From JAJAZB01 sp964244295 (GTDB taxonomy: Bacteria; Bacteroidota; Bacteroidia; Cytophagales; Spirosomataceae), in assembly GCA_964244295.1 (NCBI GenBank), contig CAXTIG010000005.1:124001-188000 (forward strand): 64,000 nt of DNA, written 5' to 3'. The position numbers were made by a program, and so were the translations under genes. Shown piece by piece: positions 48,645 to 56,182 of this stretch (positions are counted from its first letter, which is position 1; every line of letters begins with the position of its first letter). Below the pieces are notes generated by a model that did no database searches, was not told the DNA's origin, and was given only the letters and a program-made list of their open reading frames with translations.

Positions 48645-49142
48645 ATGCCCGAACATTTCGTCTTCGTCGCCCCCACCGCTTCGGTCATGGGCCGGGTCAC
48701 CTTCGGCCCCGACGCCTCCGTGTGGTACGGGGCTGTCATCCGCGCCGACGTGGAGGAAATCCACGTCGGTGCCCGCAGCAACATCCAGGACGGGGCCGTA
48801 CTCCACGCCGACCCCGGTGCCCCGACCGTCATCGGCCCCGACGTGACGGTGGGCCACGGGGCCATCATCCACGGCGCGACGATTGGCGAAGGCAGCCTCG
48901 TCGGGATGCGGGCCACCGTGCTCAACCGGGCGAAGGTGGGCCGGTTTTGCCTCATCGGGGCGCACGCGCTGGTGACGGAGGGGATGGAAATTCCCGATTA
49001 CTCGATGGTGTTGGGTACGCCCGGCAAGATAATCCGCCAACTCGACCCTGCGGAGGCGGAGGCGATGATGAAAGCCAGCGCGGCGCACTACGTCGAACTG
49101 GCCCGGCGGCACGCGGCGGGGGAATTTCCGTTGATTCGTTGA
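48645..49142 (+). CDS. Gamma-carbonic-anhydrase-like hexapeptide-repeat protein
   Basis: 165 residues from ATG 48645 (MPEHFVFVAPTASVMGRVTF). Hexapeptide repeats form a left-handed helix, with the zinc-ligand region NIQDGAVLHADPGAPTVIGP and VGHGAIIHGATIGEGSLVGM, giving the expected His set. It ends with a helix (AAHYVELARRHAAGEF). It may hydrate CO2 or act as a related acyl-modifying enzyme. Trimer formation is expected from the fold. Confidence 0.85.
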   Translation: MPEHFVFVAPTASVMGRVTFGPDASVWYGAVIRADVEEIHVGARSNIQDGAVLHADPGAPTVIGPDVTVGHGAIIHGATIGEGSLVGMRATVLNRAKVGRFCLIGAHALVTEGMEIPDYSMVLGTPGKIIRQLDPAEAEAMMKASAAHYVELARRHAAGEFPLIR

Positions 49143-49197
49143 GGTACGTAACTTCAACAGAATCAACGGAAACGATGAGATTATTCAACTTTTTTTC

Positions 49198-49341
49198 AGC
49201 TCCGTAGGGGCTGAATGTTGGTAGAGAAAGCGGTTTTGGGGTGCGGGGAGCGTGCCGTAGGTACGCAACGGTTGCGTACCTACGGCACGCCAACGCCGCC
49301 TTCTCATTCACCTCTACCAACATTTCGCTCCTACGGAGCGG
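49198..49341. repeat. Nested inverted repeat
   Basis: The outer arms begin GCTCCGTAGG (left) with the complement of the same ending at 49341, and include ATGTTGGTAGAG/CTCTACCAACAT. Inside is a perfect 20-bp palindrome (49250-49269 and 49271-49290) with a 1-nt centre. It fills much of the 372-nt gap before the haloperoxidase gene. There is no T-tract, so it is not a standard terminator. Confidence 0.72.
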
Positions 49342-49514
49342 GTTCGACCCGCCATCAATCCCGTAGTTCACGTTCAATTCACTAAAAACCAAGATTCTAT
49401 TCTCAACTAGTAAGGTTGGGTAGGCCAAAAAACTGGCCCCGTTTTTGCTCGAATCGACGGGAGAGTTTCCTCAAAAAATTCCCGCTCGGATTTCTGAATC
49501 AACGCGTTACGCCC

Positions 49515-50864
49515 ATGCCTTGCTACCCTCCCTTCCGGCCCGCGCTCGCGCTGCTTGCCCTCGCGTTCGTCGCGGGCAGTTGCCGCACCAACGACGAAGC
49601 CACAACCCCAACGCCCGCCACGGGCACCGGCCTCAGCGCCGTCGTCGCCACCCAATGGGCCGACCTGAGCCTTAAACTCATCCGCAGTACGCCCGGTTTT
49701 TCGCCGCCGGTGGCGGCACGGGCGCTGGGTTACGCGGGCCTGACGATGTACGAATCGGTCGTGCCGGGCCTGCCGGAGTACCAATCGCTCGTGGGCCAGC
49801 TCAACGGCCTCGGCAGCCTGCCCCAACCCGAAGCGGGCCAAACCTACCACTGGGGCCTGAGCGCCAACGCGGCGCAGGCGACGATGCTCAAAAGTCTGTT
49901 TGGCACGACTTCCGCCGCCAACGAAACCACCGTCGATTCGCTGCAAACGGCGTTTACCGAGCGATTTCGCAAAAATGAAAAACTGAGCCAGGAGGTCATC
50001 GACCGCTCGGTGGCCTTCGGCCAACGCATCGCCACGGCGATTTTCGAGTGGTCGAAAACCGACAAGGGCCACGAAGGCTACGCCCGCAACCTGCCCGCCG
50101 ACTACCTGCCGCCCGTCGGCCCCGGCAAGTGGGTGCAAACCACGGCGGGCGACGCGGGCCGCGCCCTGCAACCGTACTGGGGCCAAAACCGGACTTTCCT
50201 GGCGAGCAACGCCGGAATGCCGCCGCCCGCGCCGCTGGCTTTCGGCACCAGCGCCTCGTCGCCGTTTTTCGTGCAGGCCCTGGAGGTGTATTCGACGGGG
50301 AAAAACCTGAGCGAGGCCCAAAAAACCATCGCCAAGTTCTGGGCCGACGGCGGAGGCACCGTCACCCCGCCGGGCCATTCCTGGAACCTCACCACCCTGG
50401 CGCTGCGCAAAAGCAACGCCGACCTAGGCAAAGCCGCCGAAGCCTACGCCCGCGTGGGCATGGCCGTCAACGACGCCTTCATTTGCTGCTGGAAATGCAA
50501 GTACACCTACAACCTCATCCGGCCGGTGAGTTACATCCGCTCGGTCATCGATGCCAACTGGACGCCACTGCTGCCCACGCCCAACTTCCCCGAACACCTG
50601 TCGGGGCACTCCACTCAATCGGGGGCGGCGGCGCAGGTGCTTTCCGACGCGTTTGGGTACAGTTTCGCTTTCAGCGACAGCACCCACCTGAGCCGGGGCT
50701 TCGCGCCACGCTCGTTCAACACCTTTTTTGAAGCCGCCGACGAAGCCGCCGTGAGTCGCCTGTACGGGGGCATTCACTTTCGGAATGCCAATGAAGTGGG
50801 GTTGAGTGAGGGCCGGAAAATCGGGCGGAACGTGAGTGCGCTGAAGTTTAGGCGGGCGCTTTGA
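49515..50864 (+). CDS. Vanadium-haloperoxidase/PAP2-like lipoprotein
   Basis: 449 residues from ATG 49515 (MPCYPPFRPALALLALAFVA). The lipobox AGSC lies near residue 23. The active-site set is visible: CCWKCKYTYNLIRPVSYI (Lys and Arg), PNFPEHLSGHSTQSGAAAQV (Ser-Gly-His), and YGGIHFRNANEVGLSEGRKI (Arg and His). This is the vanadium-dependent haloperoxidase group that shares a fold with PAP2 phosphatases. It may oxidise halides or hydrolyse a phosphate ester; the sequence cannot tell which. Confidence 0.83.
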   Translation: MPCYPPFRPALALLALAFVAGSCRTNDEATTPTPATGTGLSAVVATQWADLSLKLIRSTPGFSPPVAARALGYAGLTMYESVVPGLPEYQSLVGQLNGLGSLPQPEAGQTYHWGLSANAAQATMLKSLFGTTSAANETTVDSLQTAFTERFRKNEKLSQEVIDRSVAFGQRIATAIFEWSKTDKGHEGYARNLPADYLPPVGPGKWVQTTAGDAGRALQPYWGQNRTFLASNAGMPPPAPLAFGTSASSPFFVQALEVYSTGKNLSEAQKTIAKFWADGGGTVTPPGHSWNLTTLALRKSNADLGKAAEAYARVGMAVNDAFICCWKCKYTYNLIRPVSYIRSVIDANWTPLLPTPNFPEHLSGHSTQSGAAAQVLSDAFGYSFAFSDSTHLSRGFAPRSFNTFFEAADEAAVSRLYGGIHFRNANEVGLSEGRKIGRNVSALKFRRAL

Positions 50865-50872
50865 GTAGACAA

Positions 50873-50914
50873 AAAACAGGCGCGGTTTCCGAAGAAACCG
50901 CGCCTGTTTTGTTT
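50873..50914. terminator. Terminator after the haloperoxidase gene
   Basis: AAAACAGGCGCGGTTTC (50873-50889) pairs perfectly with GAAACCGCGCCTGTTTT (50894-50910) around CGAA, followed by GTTT. Confidence 0.85.
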
Positions 50915-50920
50915 CAGGCT

Positions 50921-51007
50921 GTCACCCTGAGCGAAGTCGAAGGGCCGGTTGGACTTCGGAAACAATTTTCCACATCCGACCGGCCCTTCGACTTCGCTCA
51001 GGGTGAC
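50921..51007. repeat. 29-bp perfect inverted repeat
   Basis: Arms 50921-50949 and 50979-51007 are exact complements; the core is GTCACCCTGAGCGAAGTCGA. The loop is 29 nt. It belongs to the same family as 11374, 28386 and 55949 and lies between convergent genes. Confidence 0.75.
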
Positions 51008-51021
51008 ACTTGCATACAAAC

Positions 51022-52914
51022 TCAATACGCCCTAACCCCCTTCCCTTCCATATAATTCACGAAGGCTTTGTTCACAATCCGGTTGCCGCCGGGGGTGGGG
51101 TAGTGGCCGGTGAAGTACCAGTCGCCGGTATGGTGGGGGCAGGCCTGGTGGAGGCCCTCGATGGTCTGGTAAATCACGGCCAATTCGGCCTGCATATCGC
51201 GGGGGGTCACGATTTCGGCCACTTTCCGCGAAATTTCCTGATGCGTAAACGGCTCGTACAGCGCCCGCACGAAGTTTTGCCGGGCACCGTCGCCGGTCGC
51301 CAGGGCCAGCACGCAGCGGTCGTAGGTTTCTTCGATGAGGTTTTCCAGGCCGCGTTCCTTGAGCAGTTGGAGCGTGGCGCGGAAGGCCACGAAATCCTTC
51401 ATTTTCGACATGTCGATGCCGTAGCAGTCGGGGTAGCGAATCTGCGGGGCCGACGAGACAATGACGATTTTTTTCGGCTCCAGCCGGTCGAGCATGGTCA
51501 GGATGGAGCGTTCGAGGGTGGTGCCGCGCACGATGGAATCGTCGATGAGGACGATATTGTCCACCTTCTTTTTGATGACCTCAAACGTGGTTTCGTACAC
51601 GCTCGACACCATTTCGTTGCGGTGGGCGTCGTCGGTGATGAAGGTGCGGAGTTTGACGTCTTTCGCCACCAGTTTTTCCACGCGGGGGCGGAAACTGAGC
51701 AGTTTATCGAGTTGCTCCGGCGTCAGGTTTCCTTCCTGAATGTAGCGTTTGCGCTCGTTGACGAGGTATTTATCCAGCGATTCGACCAAGCCGAGGAAGG
51801 CCGTTTCGGCGGTGTTGGGAATGTACGAAAACACCGTGTTCGCCAAATCGTACCCGATTTCTTCGAGAATTTGCGGGAGGACGAGTTTGCCCAGGCGCTT
51901 GCGCTCGTGGTAAATATCCGGGTCGGAGGCGCGGGAGAAGTAAATTCGCTCGAAGGAGCAGGATTTTTTCTCGATGGGTTTGATAAACTGAAATTCGTTG
52001 TACTCGCCGTGCTTGTCGATGATGAGCGCGTGGCCGGGCTGGACTTCCTGAATCTGGTCGTACTCGCAGTTGAAGGCCATTTTGATGGCTGGTTTTTCCG
52101 AAGCCACCACCACCACCTCGTCGTCGGCGTAGTAGTAGGCGGGGCGGATGCCCGCCGGGTCGCGGGCCACGAAGGCCGCCCCGTAGCCGGTCATACCCGC
52201 CATCGCGTAGCCGCCGTCGAAGTCGCGGCAGGAACGGTGCAGCACGCGGGCGAGGTCGATGTTTTGCTCGATGATGTCCGAGAGTTCGGGGTTTTCAAAC
52301 GTATCCTTAAAATGCTCGAACTGGCGCTGGGTTTCTTCGTCGAGAAAGTGGCCGATTTTTTCCATCACCGTCACCGTGTCCACTTTTTCCTTCGGGTGCT
52401 GGCCGAGCGAAATGAGTTTGTCGAACAACTCGTCCACGTTGGTCATGTTGAAATTGCCCGCCATCACCAGGTTGCGGCTGCGCCAGTTGCTTTGGCGGAG
52501 CATCGGGTGGCAGTTTTCAATTTCATTCACCCCGTGGGTGCCGTAGCGCAGGTGGCCCATCCAGACCTCGCCGGTGAAGCCGTAATTCTCCTGCAACCAC
52601 TGGGCGTCGAGGTACTTTTTGCGGTCTTCCTTGAAGGCCTTGCGGTATTTCTTGTGGATTTTATCGAAAATGTCGGCCAGGGGCTGGGCCTCCACCGAGC
52701 GGTACCGGCTGATGTAGCGATGGCCGGGCGGCACGCTAAGTTTGATGTTGGCGACACCCGCGCCGTCCTGGCCCCGGTTGACCTGCTTCTGCATCAGCAC
52801 CGACAGCTTGTTGACGCCGTAGAGCGGCGTGCCGTATTTGTCGATGTAGTACTGGAAGGGCTTGCGCAGCCGGATTAGGGCAATGCCACACTCGTGTTTG
52901 ATGGCGTCGGACAT
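51022..52914 (-). CDS. purF: Amidophosphoribosyltransferase (PurF)
   Basis: 630 residues from ATG 52914. The N-terminal MSDAIKHECGIALIRL puts the catalytic Cys at residue 9 after a short propeptide, followed by the class II amidotransferase region (NRGQDGAGVANIK, WMGHLRYGTHGVNEIENCHP). The PRPP-binding motif IVLIDDSIVRGTTLERS lies in the second half. It makes phosphoribosylamine in the first step of purine synthesis. The length is greater than classical PurF but usual for this Bacteroidota group. The upstream extension is rejected because it runs into the DUF2442 gene. Confidence 0.92.
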   Translation of the reverse strand: MSDAIKHECGIALIRLRKPFQYYIDKYGTPLYGVNKLSVLMQKQVNRGQDGAGVANIKLSVPPGHRYISRYRSVEAQPLADIFDKIHKKYRKAFKEDRKKYLDAQWLQENYGFTGEVWMGHLRYGTHGVNEIENCHPMLRQSNWRSRNLVMAGNFNMTNVDELFDKLISLGQHPKEKVDTVTVMEKIGHFLDEETQRQFEHFKDTFENPELSDIIEQNIDLARVLHRSCRDFDGGYAMAGMTGYGAAFVARDPAGIRPAYYYADDEVVVVASEKPAIKMAFNCEYDQIQEVQPGHALIIDKHGEYNEFQFIKPIEKKSCSFERIYFSRASDPDIYHERKRLGKLVLPQILEEIGYDLANTVFSYIPNTAETAFLGLVESLDKYLVNERKRYIQEGNLTPEQLDKLLSFRPRVEKLVAKDVKLRTFITDDAHRNEMVSSVYETTFEVIKKKVDNIVLIDDSIVRGTTLERSILTMLDRLEPKKIVIVSSAPQIRYPDCYGIDMSKMKDFVAFRATLQLLKERGLENLIEETYDRCVLALATGDGARQNFVRALYEPFTHQEISRKVAEIVTPRDMQAELAVIYQTIEGLHQACPHHTGDWYFTGHYPTPGGNRIVNKAFVNYMEGKGVRAY

Positions 52915-52961
52915 GGGGCTGTTGGTTGAAGGGGTTTGGCTCGTTGGGAAGAAAGAAAAAA

Positions 52962-53294
52962 TTACGCGGCCTCCTCCACCGGCACGAGGCGGTAGGCCGA
53001 AAGGGGTTTGCTGGTTTCGTAGAGGACGATGGGGTCGAGGTCGGTGGGTGACACGATGCCAAACGGACTGGTGTACGGAAGATTTTCCCACTGCAAGGTG
53101 CCCGTTTCCCCAACGGAAACGGGCTGGAACGTTTCGTAGTTGGTCAAGGGCGCTAGAAACTCGTTTCGTTTCCAGTCGGCAAGTTCTCCCTCGAAGTCAT
53201 TCACCCGCACCTCGCCCGTGTTCCACAGGCAGGTTACTTTGAAGCCTTCGACGTGGATAAGCTGCCTGATGCGCGGAATCTGTTTGTATTTCAT
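52962..53294 (-). CDS. DUF2442 protein, copy 1
   Basis: 110 residues. The pattern VEGFKVTCLWNTGEVRVNDF and YETFQPVSVGETGTLQWENL, with LDPIVLYETSKPLSAYRL at the end, is typical of DUF2442, a small protein often paired with DUF4160. It overlaps the DUF4160 gene by 4 nt (ATGA type). The function is unknown; such pairs have been suggested to be toxin-antitoxin-like. Confidence 0.82.
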   Translation of the reverse strand: MKYKQIPRIRQLIHVEGFKVTCLWNTGEVRVNDFEGELADWKRNEFLAPLTNYETFQPVSVGETGTLQWENLPYTSPFGIVSPTDLDPIVLYETSKPLSAYRLVPVEEAA

Positions 53295-53527
53295 CGCAAA
53301 TCTGGATTGAGTCGGTGAAATTCAGTCAACAACGCGGATTGGTTGGCTGCGGCCCACGTCCGAAGTTTCTTCCACTGTTTACCGGGCAAGTCTCCTTCCA
53401 AAATTTCAAGCGTTTTAATTTTGACCAGCACTTCGTGTTCGGCGTGATAGGCGTGGAAATGGGGCGGGTTGTGGTCACGCATCTGCACACAAATCCGAAT
53501 TCCGTCCAGCAATTCAAAGAGTGGCAT
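53291..53527 (-). CDS. DUF4160 protein, copy 1
   Basis: 78 residues. The signature FELLDGIRICVQMRDHNPPH, FHAYHAEHEVLVKIKTLEIL and LPGKQWKKLRTWAAANQSAL with a closing LNPDLR fits DUF4160 (D-H-x-P-P-H-F-H-x core). It ends in an ATGA overlap with DUF2442 copy 1. This copy looks intact. Confidence 0.85.
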   Translation of the reverse strand: MPLFELLDGIRICVQMRDHNPPHFHAYHAEHEVLVKIKTLEILEGDLPGKQWKKLRTWAAANQSALLTEFHRLNPDLR

Positions 53528-53617
53528 GAAGGTAACCCGTTTGTCGCGGAACGCGATTTCACCGTACCCAGGAATTTTTCGTTCAAACCAAAACAGCCCT
53601 CTTTTCTCCTTCCTCTC

Positions 53618-53974
53618 CTACCCAACCACCTCATTTTCCGCCACCGGCACGAGGCGGTAGGCCGAAAGGGGTGTGCTGGTTTCGTAGAGGACGATGGGGT
53701 CGAGGTCGAGGGGTTCGGTGCGGGTTTCGCCGTCGAAAGTGAACGTGACGGGGACGTTCACCCACTGCAAGGTGCCCGTTTCTCCGATGGAAACGTGCTT
53801 AAATGTTTCGTAGTCCGTCAGGGAGAGTAGCAGTTCTTGCTGCTGCGCTTGCCAACGTTTCAAATCGTCTTCAAATTCCTTCACCCGCATTTCACCGGTG
53901 TTCCAAAGGCAGGTCACTTTAAACGGCTCCACCTTAAAAATCTGAGTGATGTGCGGAATGCGTTCGTACTTCAT
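53618..53974 (-). CDS. DUF2442 protein, copy 2
   Basis: 118 residues, clearly paralogous to copy 1 (VEPFKVTCLWNTGEMRVKEF, YETFKHVSIGETGTLQWVNV, LDPIVLYETSTPLSAYRLVP). Its start overlaps the end of the second DUF4160 frame by 4 nt, exactly as in copy 1. Confidence 0.82.
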   Translation of the reverse strand: MKYERIPHITQIFKVEPFKVTCLWNTGEMRVKEFEDDLKRWQAQQQELLLSLTDYETFKHVSIGETGTLQWVNVPVTFTFDGETRTEPLDLDPIVLYETSTPLSAYRLVPVAENEVVG

Positions 53975-54208
53975 CGCAGAAACGGGTTTTGTTCTCTGAA
54001 TCGAATCAAGAGGCTTTCCTTACGCGTTTCGGTCCCATTCGGCCACTTTTCGGAATTGCCTGGCGGGCAGGCTACCTTGAATGAAGACGAGCCGCTGAAT
54101 ATCAATGATGGCCTGTTCACCGCTGTAGGTTACGTGAAAATGCGGCGGATTGTGGTCGTTCGGAAATACTTCGATTTTTATTCCGTCGAACAAGGCAACC
54201 GTCGGCAT
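53971..54208 (-). pseudogene. DUF4160 copy 2, frameshifted
   Basis: From ATG 54208 the frame reads MPTVALFDGIKIEVFPNDHN and ends early at EWDRNA (stop near 54020). One nucleotide out of register, it continues as RKESLLIRFREQNPFLR and ends at 53971 in an ATGA overlap with DUF2442 copy 2, as in copy 1. One extra nucleotide near 54024 explains this. It is either a decayed copy or a sequencing error. Confidence 0.75.
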
Positions 54209-54347
54209 GAAATTACGGGTTTGTCGTGAAACGTACTTTCAAACGTGCCGACAAGTTTTTCGTTCGGTCAAAATTTTCCATCCACCGCTTTGATTACTCC
54301 TGCCTAACAACCTCATTCTCTCAAGGTTCCGAACCGGCGCAACTTTA

Positions 54348-55925
54348 TCAGAGACTCTCTAAAAAATTCATCAGCCAATCCGCCTTGAAAAACAGCACCA
54401 GAATCGGCAGCACCAACACCGCCAGCAGCAGGAGTTGCCCGACGGTCAGGCGCGTCGGCTCGCTGGGGTTTTCATCCGGTTTTCGGAAGAAAAGCAAAAA
54501 AGGCAGTTTCAAATAAAACGCCAGCGACACCACCGTGCTGAGTAATCCGAACCCGAGCAAACCGCCCAGCAGCGCATTGCCCGAAGCCTGGTAGGTTTCC
54601 CACAAACTGGAGAAAATCAGCAGTTTGGCCGAAAACCCGGCGGTGAGCGGAAAGCCCACCAGCGCCAGCATCACCAGGGTGAGCGCCACGGCGGGCAGCG
54701 GGCGGCGCAAGCCCAGGCCGTTGAAACGGCTGAACGAGTAAGAAAAAGGTGGCTCCGACGTCCTCGTCGGAGCAGACTCTGCGGATGCGGCCATTTCTTG
54801 GCGCGAAAGCAGGTTGGTCTCCGGTGAAGGGCTTGGCCCTGGTACCCGCTCCGACCAGGCGGTCGGAGCCACCTTCACCAACAAATCCACCAAAAAAAAC
54901 GCCCCCATCGTGGCAAACAGGTAGGTCGCCAAATAAAACGTGGCCGTGCGGAACCCAAAATCCGACACCGCCGCCAGCCCCACCAGCACAAAGCCCGACT
55001 GGGCGATGCTCGAATAAGCCAGCAGCCGCTTGGCCTCCCGCTGCCAGAGCGCCGAAAACGTGCCGACCGCCAGCGAGAGCAGCGCCACACCCGCGAAAAT
55101 TGCGGCCCACTCGGCGGGCAGCACGGCCTCCAGCCGCATCAGCACCAGAAAACCCGCCGCCTTCGGCGCGACCGAGAAAAACGAGACGATGGGCGTGGGG
55201 GCGGCCTCGTACACGTCGGGGTTCCAGAAGTGGAAGGGCACGGCGGAGATTTTAAAAAACAGTCCCCCCAGCGTCAGCAGCAGCGCCACGCCCGCCGCCA
55301 GCGGGTCGGCCTGGGTGAAGTGGCGGGTGAAGGCCGGGTCGGTCACGTCGAGCGAGGCCGTCAGGCCGTAGAGAAGCGACATCCCGTAGAGCATCACCGC
55401 CGCACTCACCGCCCCGAACAGGGCGTACTTGACCGCGCCTTCGGCCCCGCGCCGGTCGCCGCTGAAACCCGTCAACACGTAGGAGCAAATCGAAACCAGT
55501 TCGACGGCGAGGTAAATCGAGAGCAGGTTGACGGCCATCGTCATCAGGTACAGCCCCAGCAGCAGGGCGAGTAGCAGTGCATAAAACTCCCCGGCAACCC
55601 GGTACTTCATCACGCGTACATGACCCACCGTGATCAACGCCGCGAGCGTGACGAGGAGTTTGAAGAACAGCGCCTGTCCGTCGAGCAAGAGCAGTTTTCC
55701 GAATAAAAACCCGCCCGTTTCGCCCAACAATTGCCTCGTCACCAGCCACCCCGCCACGAGCAGCAGCACCGCCGTGAGCGAGTTGAGGCCGGTTGCGGCA
55801 TCGGGCGTTTTTCCCCAAATCAAATCCGCCGTCACCACGAGCAGAAAGGCCAGGGCGACGAACACTTCGGGGCCGAGAACGCCGAAGTGCGCGAGGAGTT
55901 GGGTGAGTTGTTGGGAGAGGTTCAA
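54348..55925 (-). CDS. nuoN: NADH-quinone oxidoreductase subunit N
   Basis: 525 residues, about 14 membrane helices. The antiporter-like core is recognisable: AVELVSICSYVLTGFSGDRR (conserved Glu), SAVPFHFWNPDVYEAAPTPI, LLAYSSIAQSGFVLVGLAAV and LVMLALVGFPLTAGFSAKLL. It pumps protons in complex I. Between LLVKV and FSRFNGLGLRRP there is an insert of about 43 residues encoded by a 128-nt repeat-like element (54747-54874); without it the length would be typical. It follows nuoM on the same strand. Confidence 0.93.
   Translation of the reverse strand: MNLSQQLTQLLAHFGVLGPEVFVALAFLLVVTADLIWGKTPDAATGLNSLTAVLLLVAGWLVTRQLLGETGGFLFGKLLLLDGQALFFKLLVTLAALITVGHVRVMKYRVAGEFYALLLALLLGLYLMTMAVNLLSIYLAVELVSICSYVLTGFSGDRRGAEGAVKYALFGAVSAAVMLYGMSLLYGLTASLDVTDPAFTRHFTQADPLAAGVALLLTLGGLFFKISAVPFHFWNPDVYEAAPTPIVSFFSVAPKAAGFLVLMRLEAVLPAEWAAIFAGVALLSLAVGTFSALWQREAKRLLAYSSIAQSGFVLVGLAAVSDFGFRTATFYLATYLFATMGAFFLVDLLVKVAPTAWSERVPGPSPSPETNLLSRQEMAASAESAPTRTSEPPFSYSFSRFNGLGLRRPLPAVALTLVMLALVGFPLTAGFSAKLLIFSSLWETYQASGNALLGGLLGFGLLSTVVSLAFYLKLPFLLFFRKPDENPSEPTRLTVGQLLLLAVLVLPILVLFFKADWLMNFLESL
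54747..54874. repeat. MITE-like repeat inside nuoN
   Basis: The termini AGGTGGCTCCGAC (54747-54759) and GTCGGAGCCACCT (54862-54874) are exact complements. Each end is also a hairpin (CTCCGAC/GTCGGAG and GCTCCGACC/GGTCGGAGC). The insert reads open in the nuoN frame (TAWSERVPGPSPSPETN and on). Confidence 0.7.
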
Positions 55926-55948
55926 GGTAAAAAAAGTTTCCCTTCGGC

Positions 55949-56158
55949 GTCATTGCGAGCGGAGGGTGAAATGATGAGCGAAGCGAGACGTTTCACCTGG
56001 AGCGAAGCAATCCCCTACCGGAGACCGCAGTAGCGCTGAACGAGTAGCTTGGTTTTAGCTCTCTGGTCTCCGGTAGGGGATTGCCGCAGCGGCGGACCGC
56101 TTCGCTCCGGCGCCCAGTTCTCGCTTCGCTCGCCCTGTTCGCCTCCGCTCGCAATGAC
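55949..56158. repeat. Nested inverted repeat between nuoM and nuoN
   Basis: The outer arms GTCATTGCGAGCGGAGG (55949-55965) and the complement at 56142-56158 are perfect. An inner 20-bp perfect pair (56007-56026 and 56065-56084) has the core GCAATCCCCTACCGGAGACC. It fills most of the gap between nuoM and nuoN. Confidence 0.75.
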
Positions 56159-56182
56159 GGGGGGAGGGGGCCATTTTGTTTT

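Noticed and set aside
51010..52878. 622-aa open frame on the plus strand
   Set aside because: Antisense to purF, whose motifs are clear.
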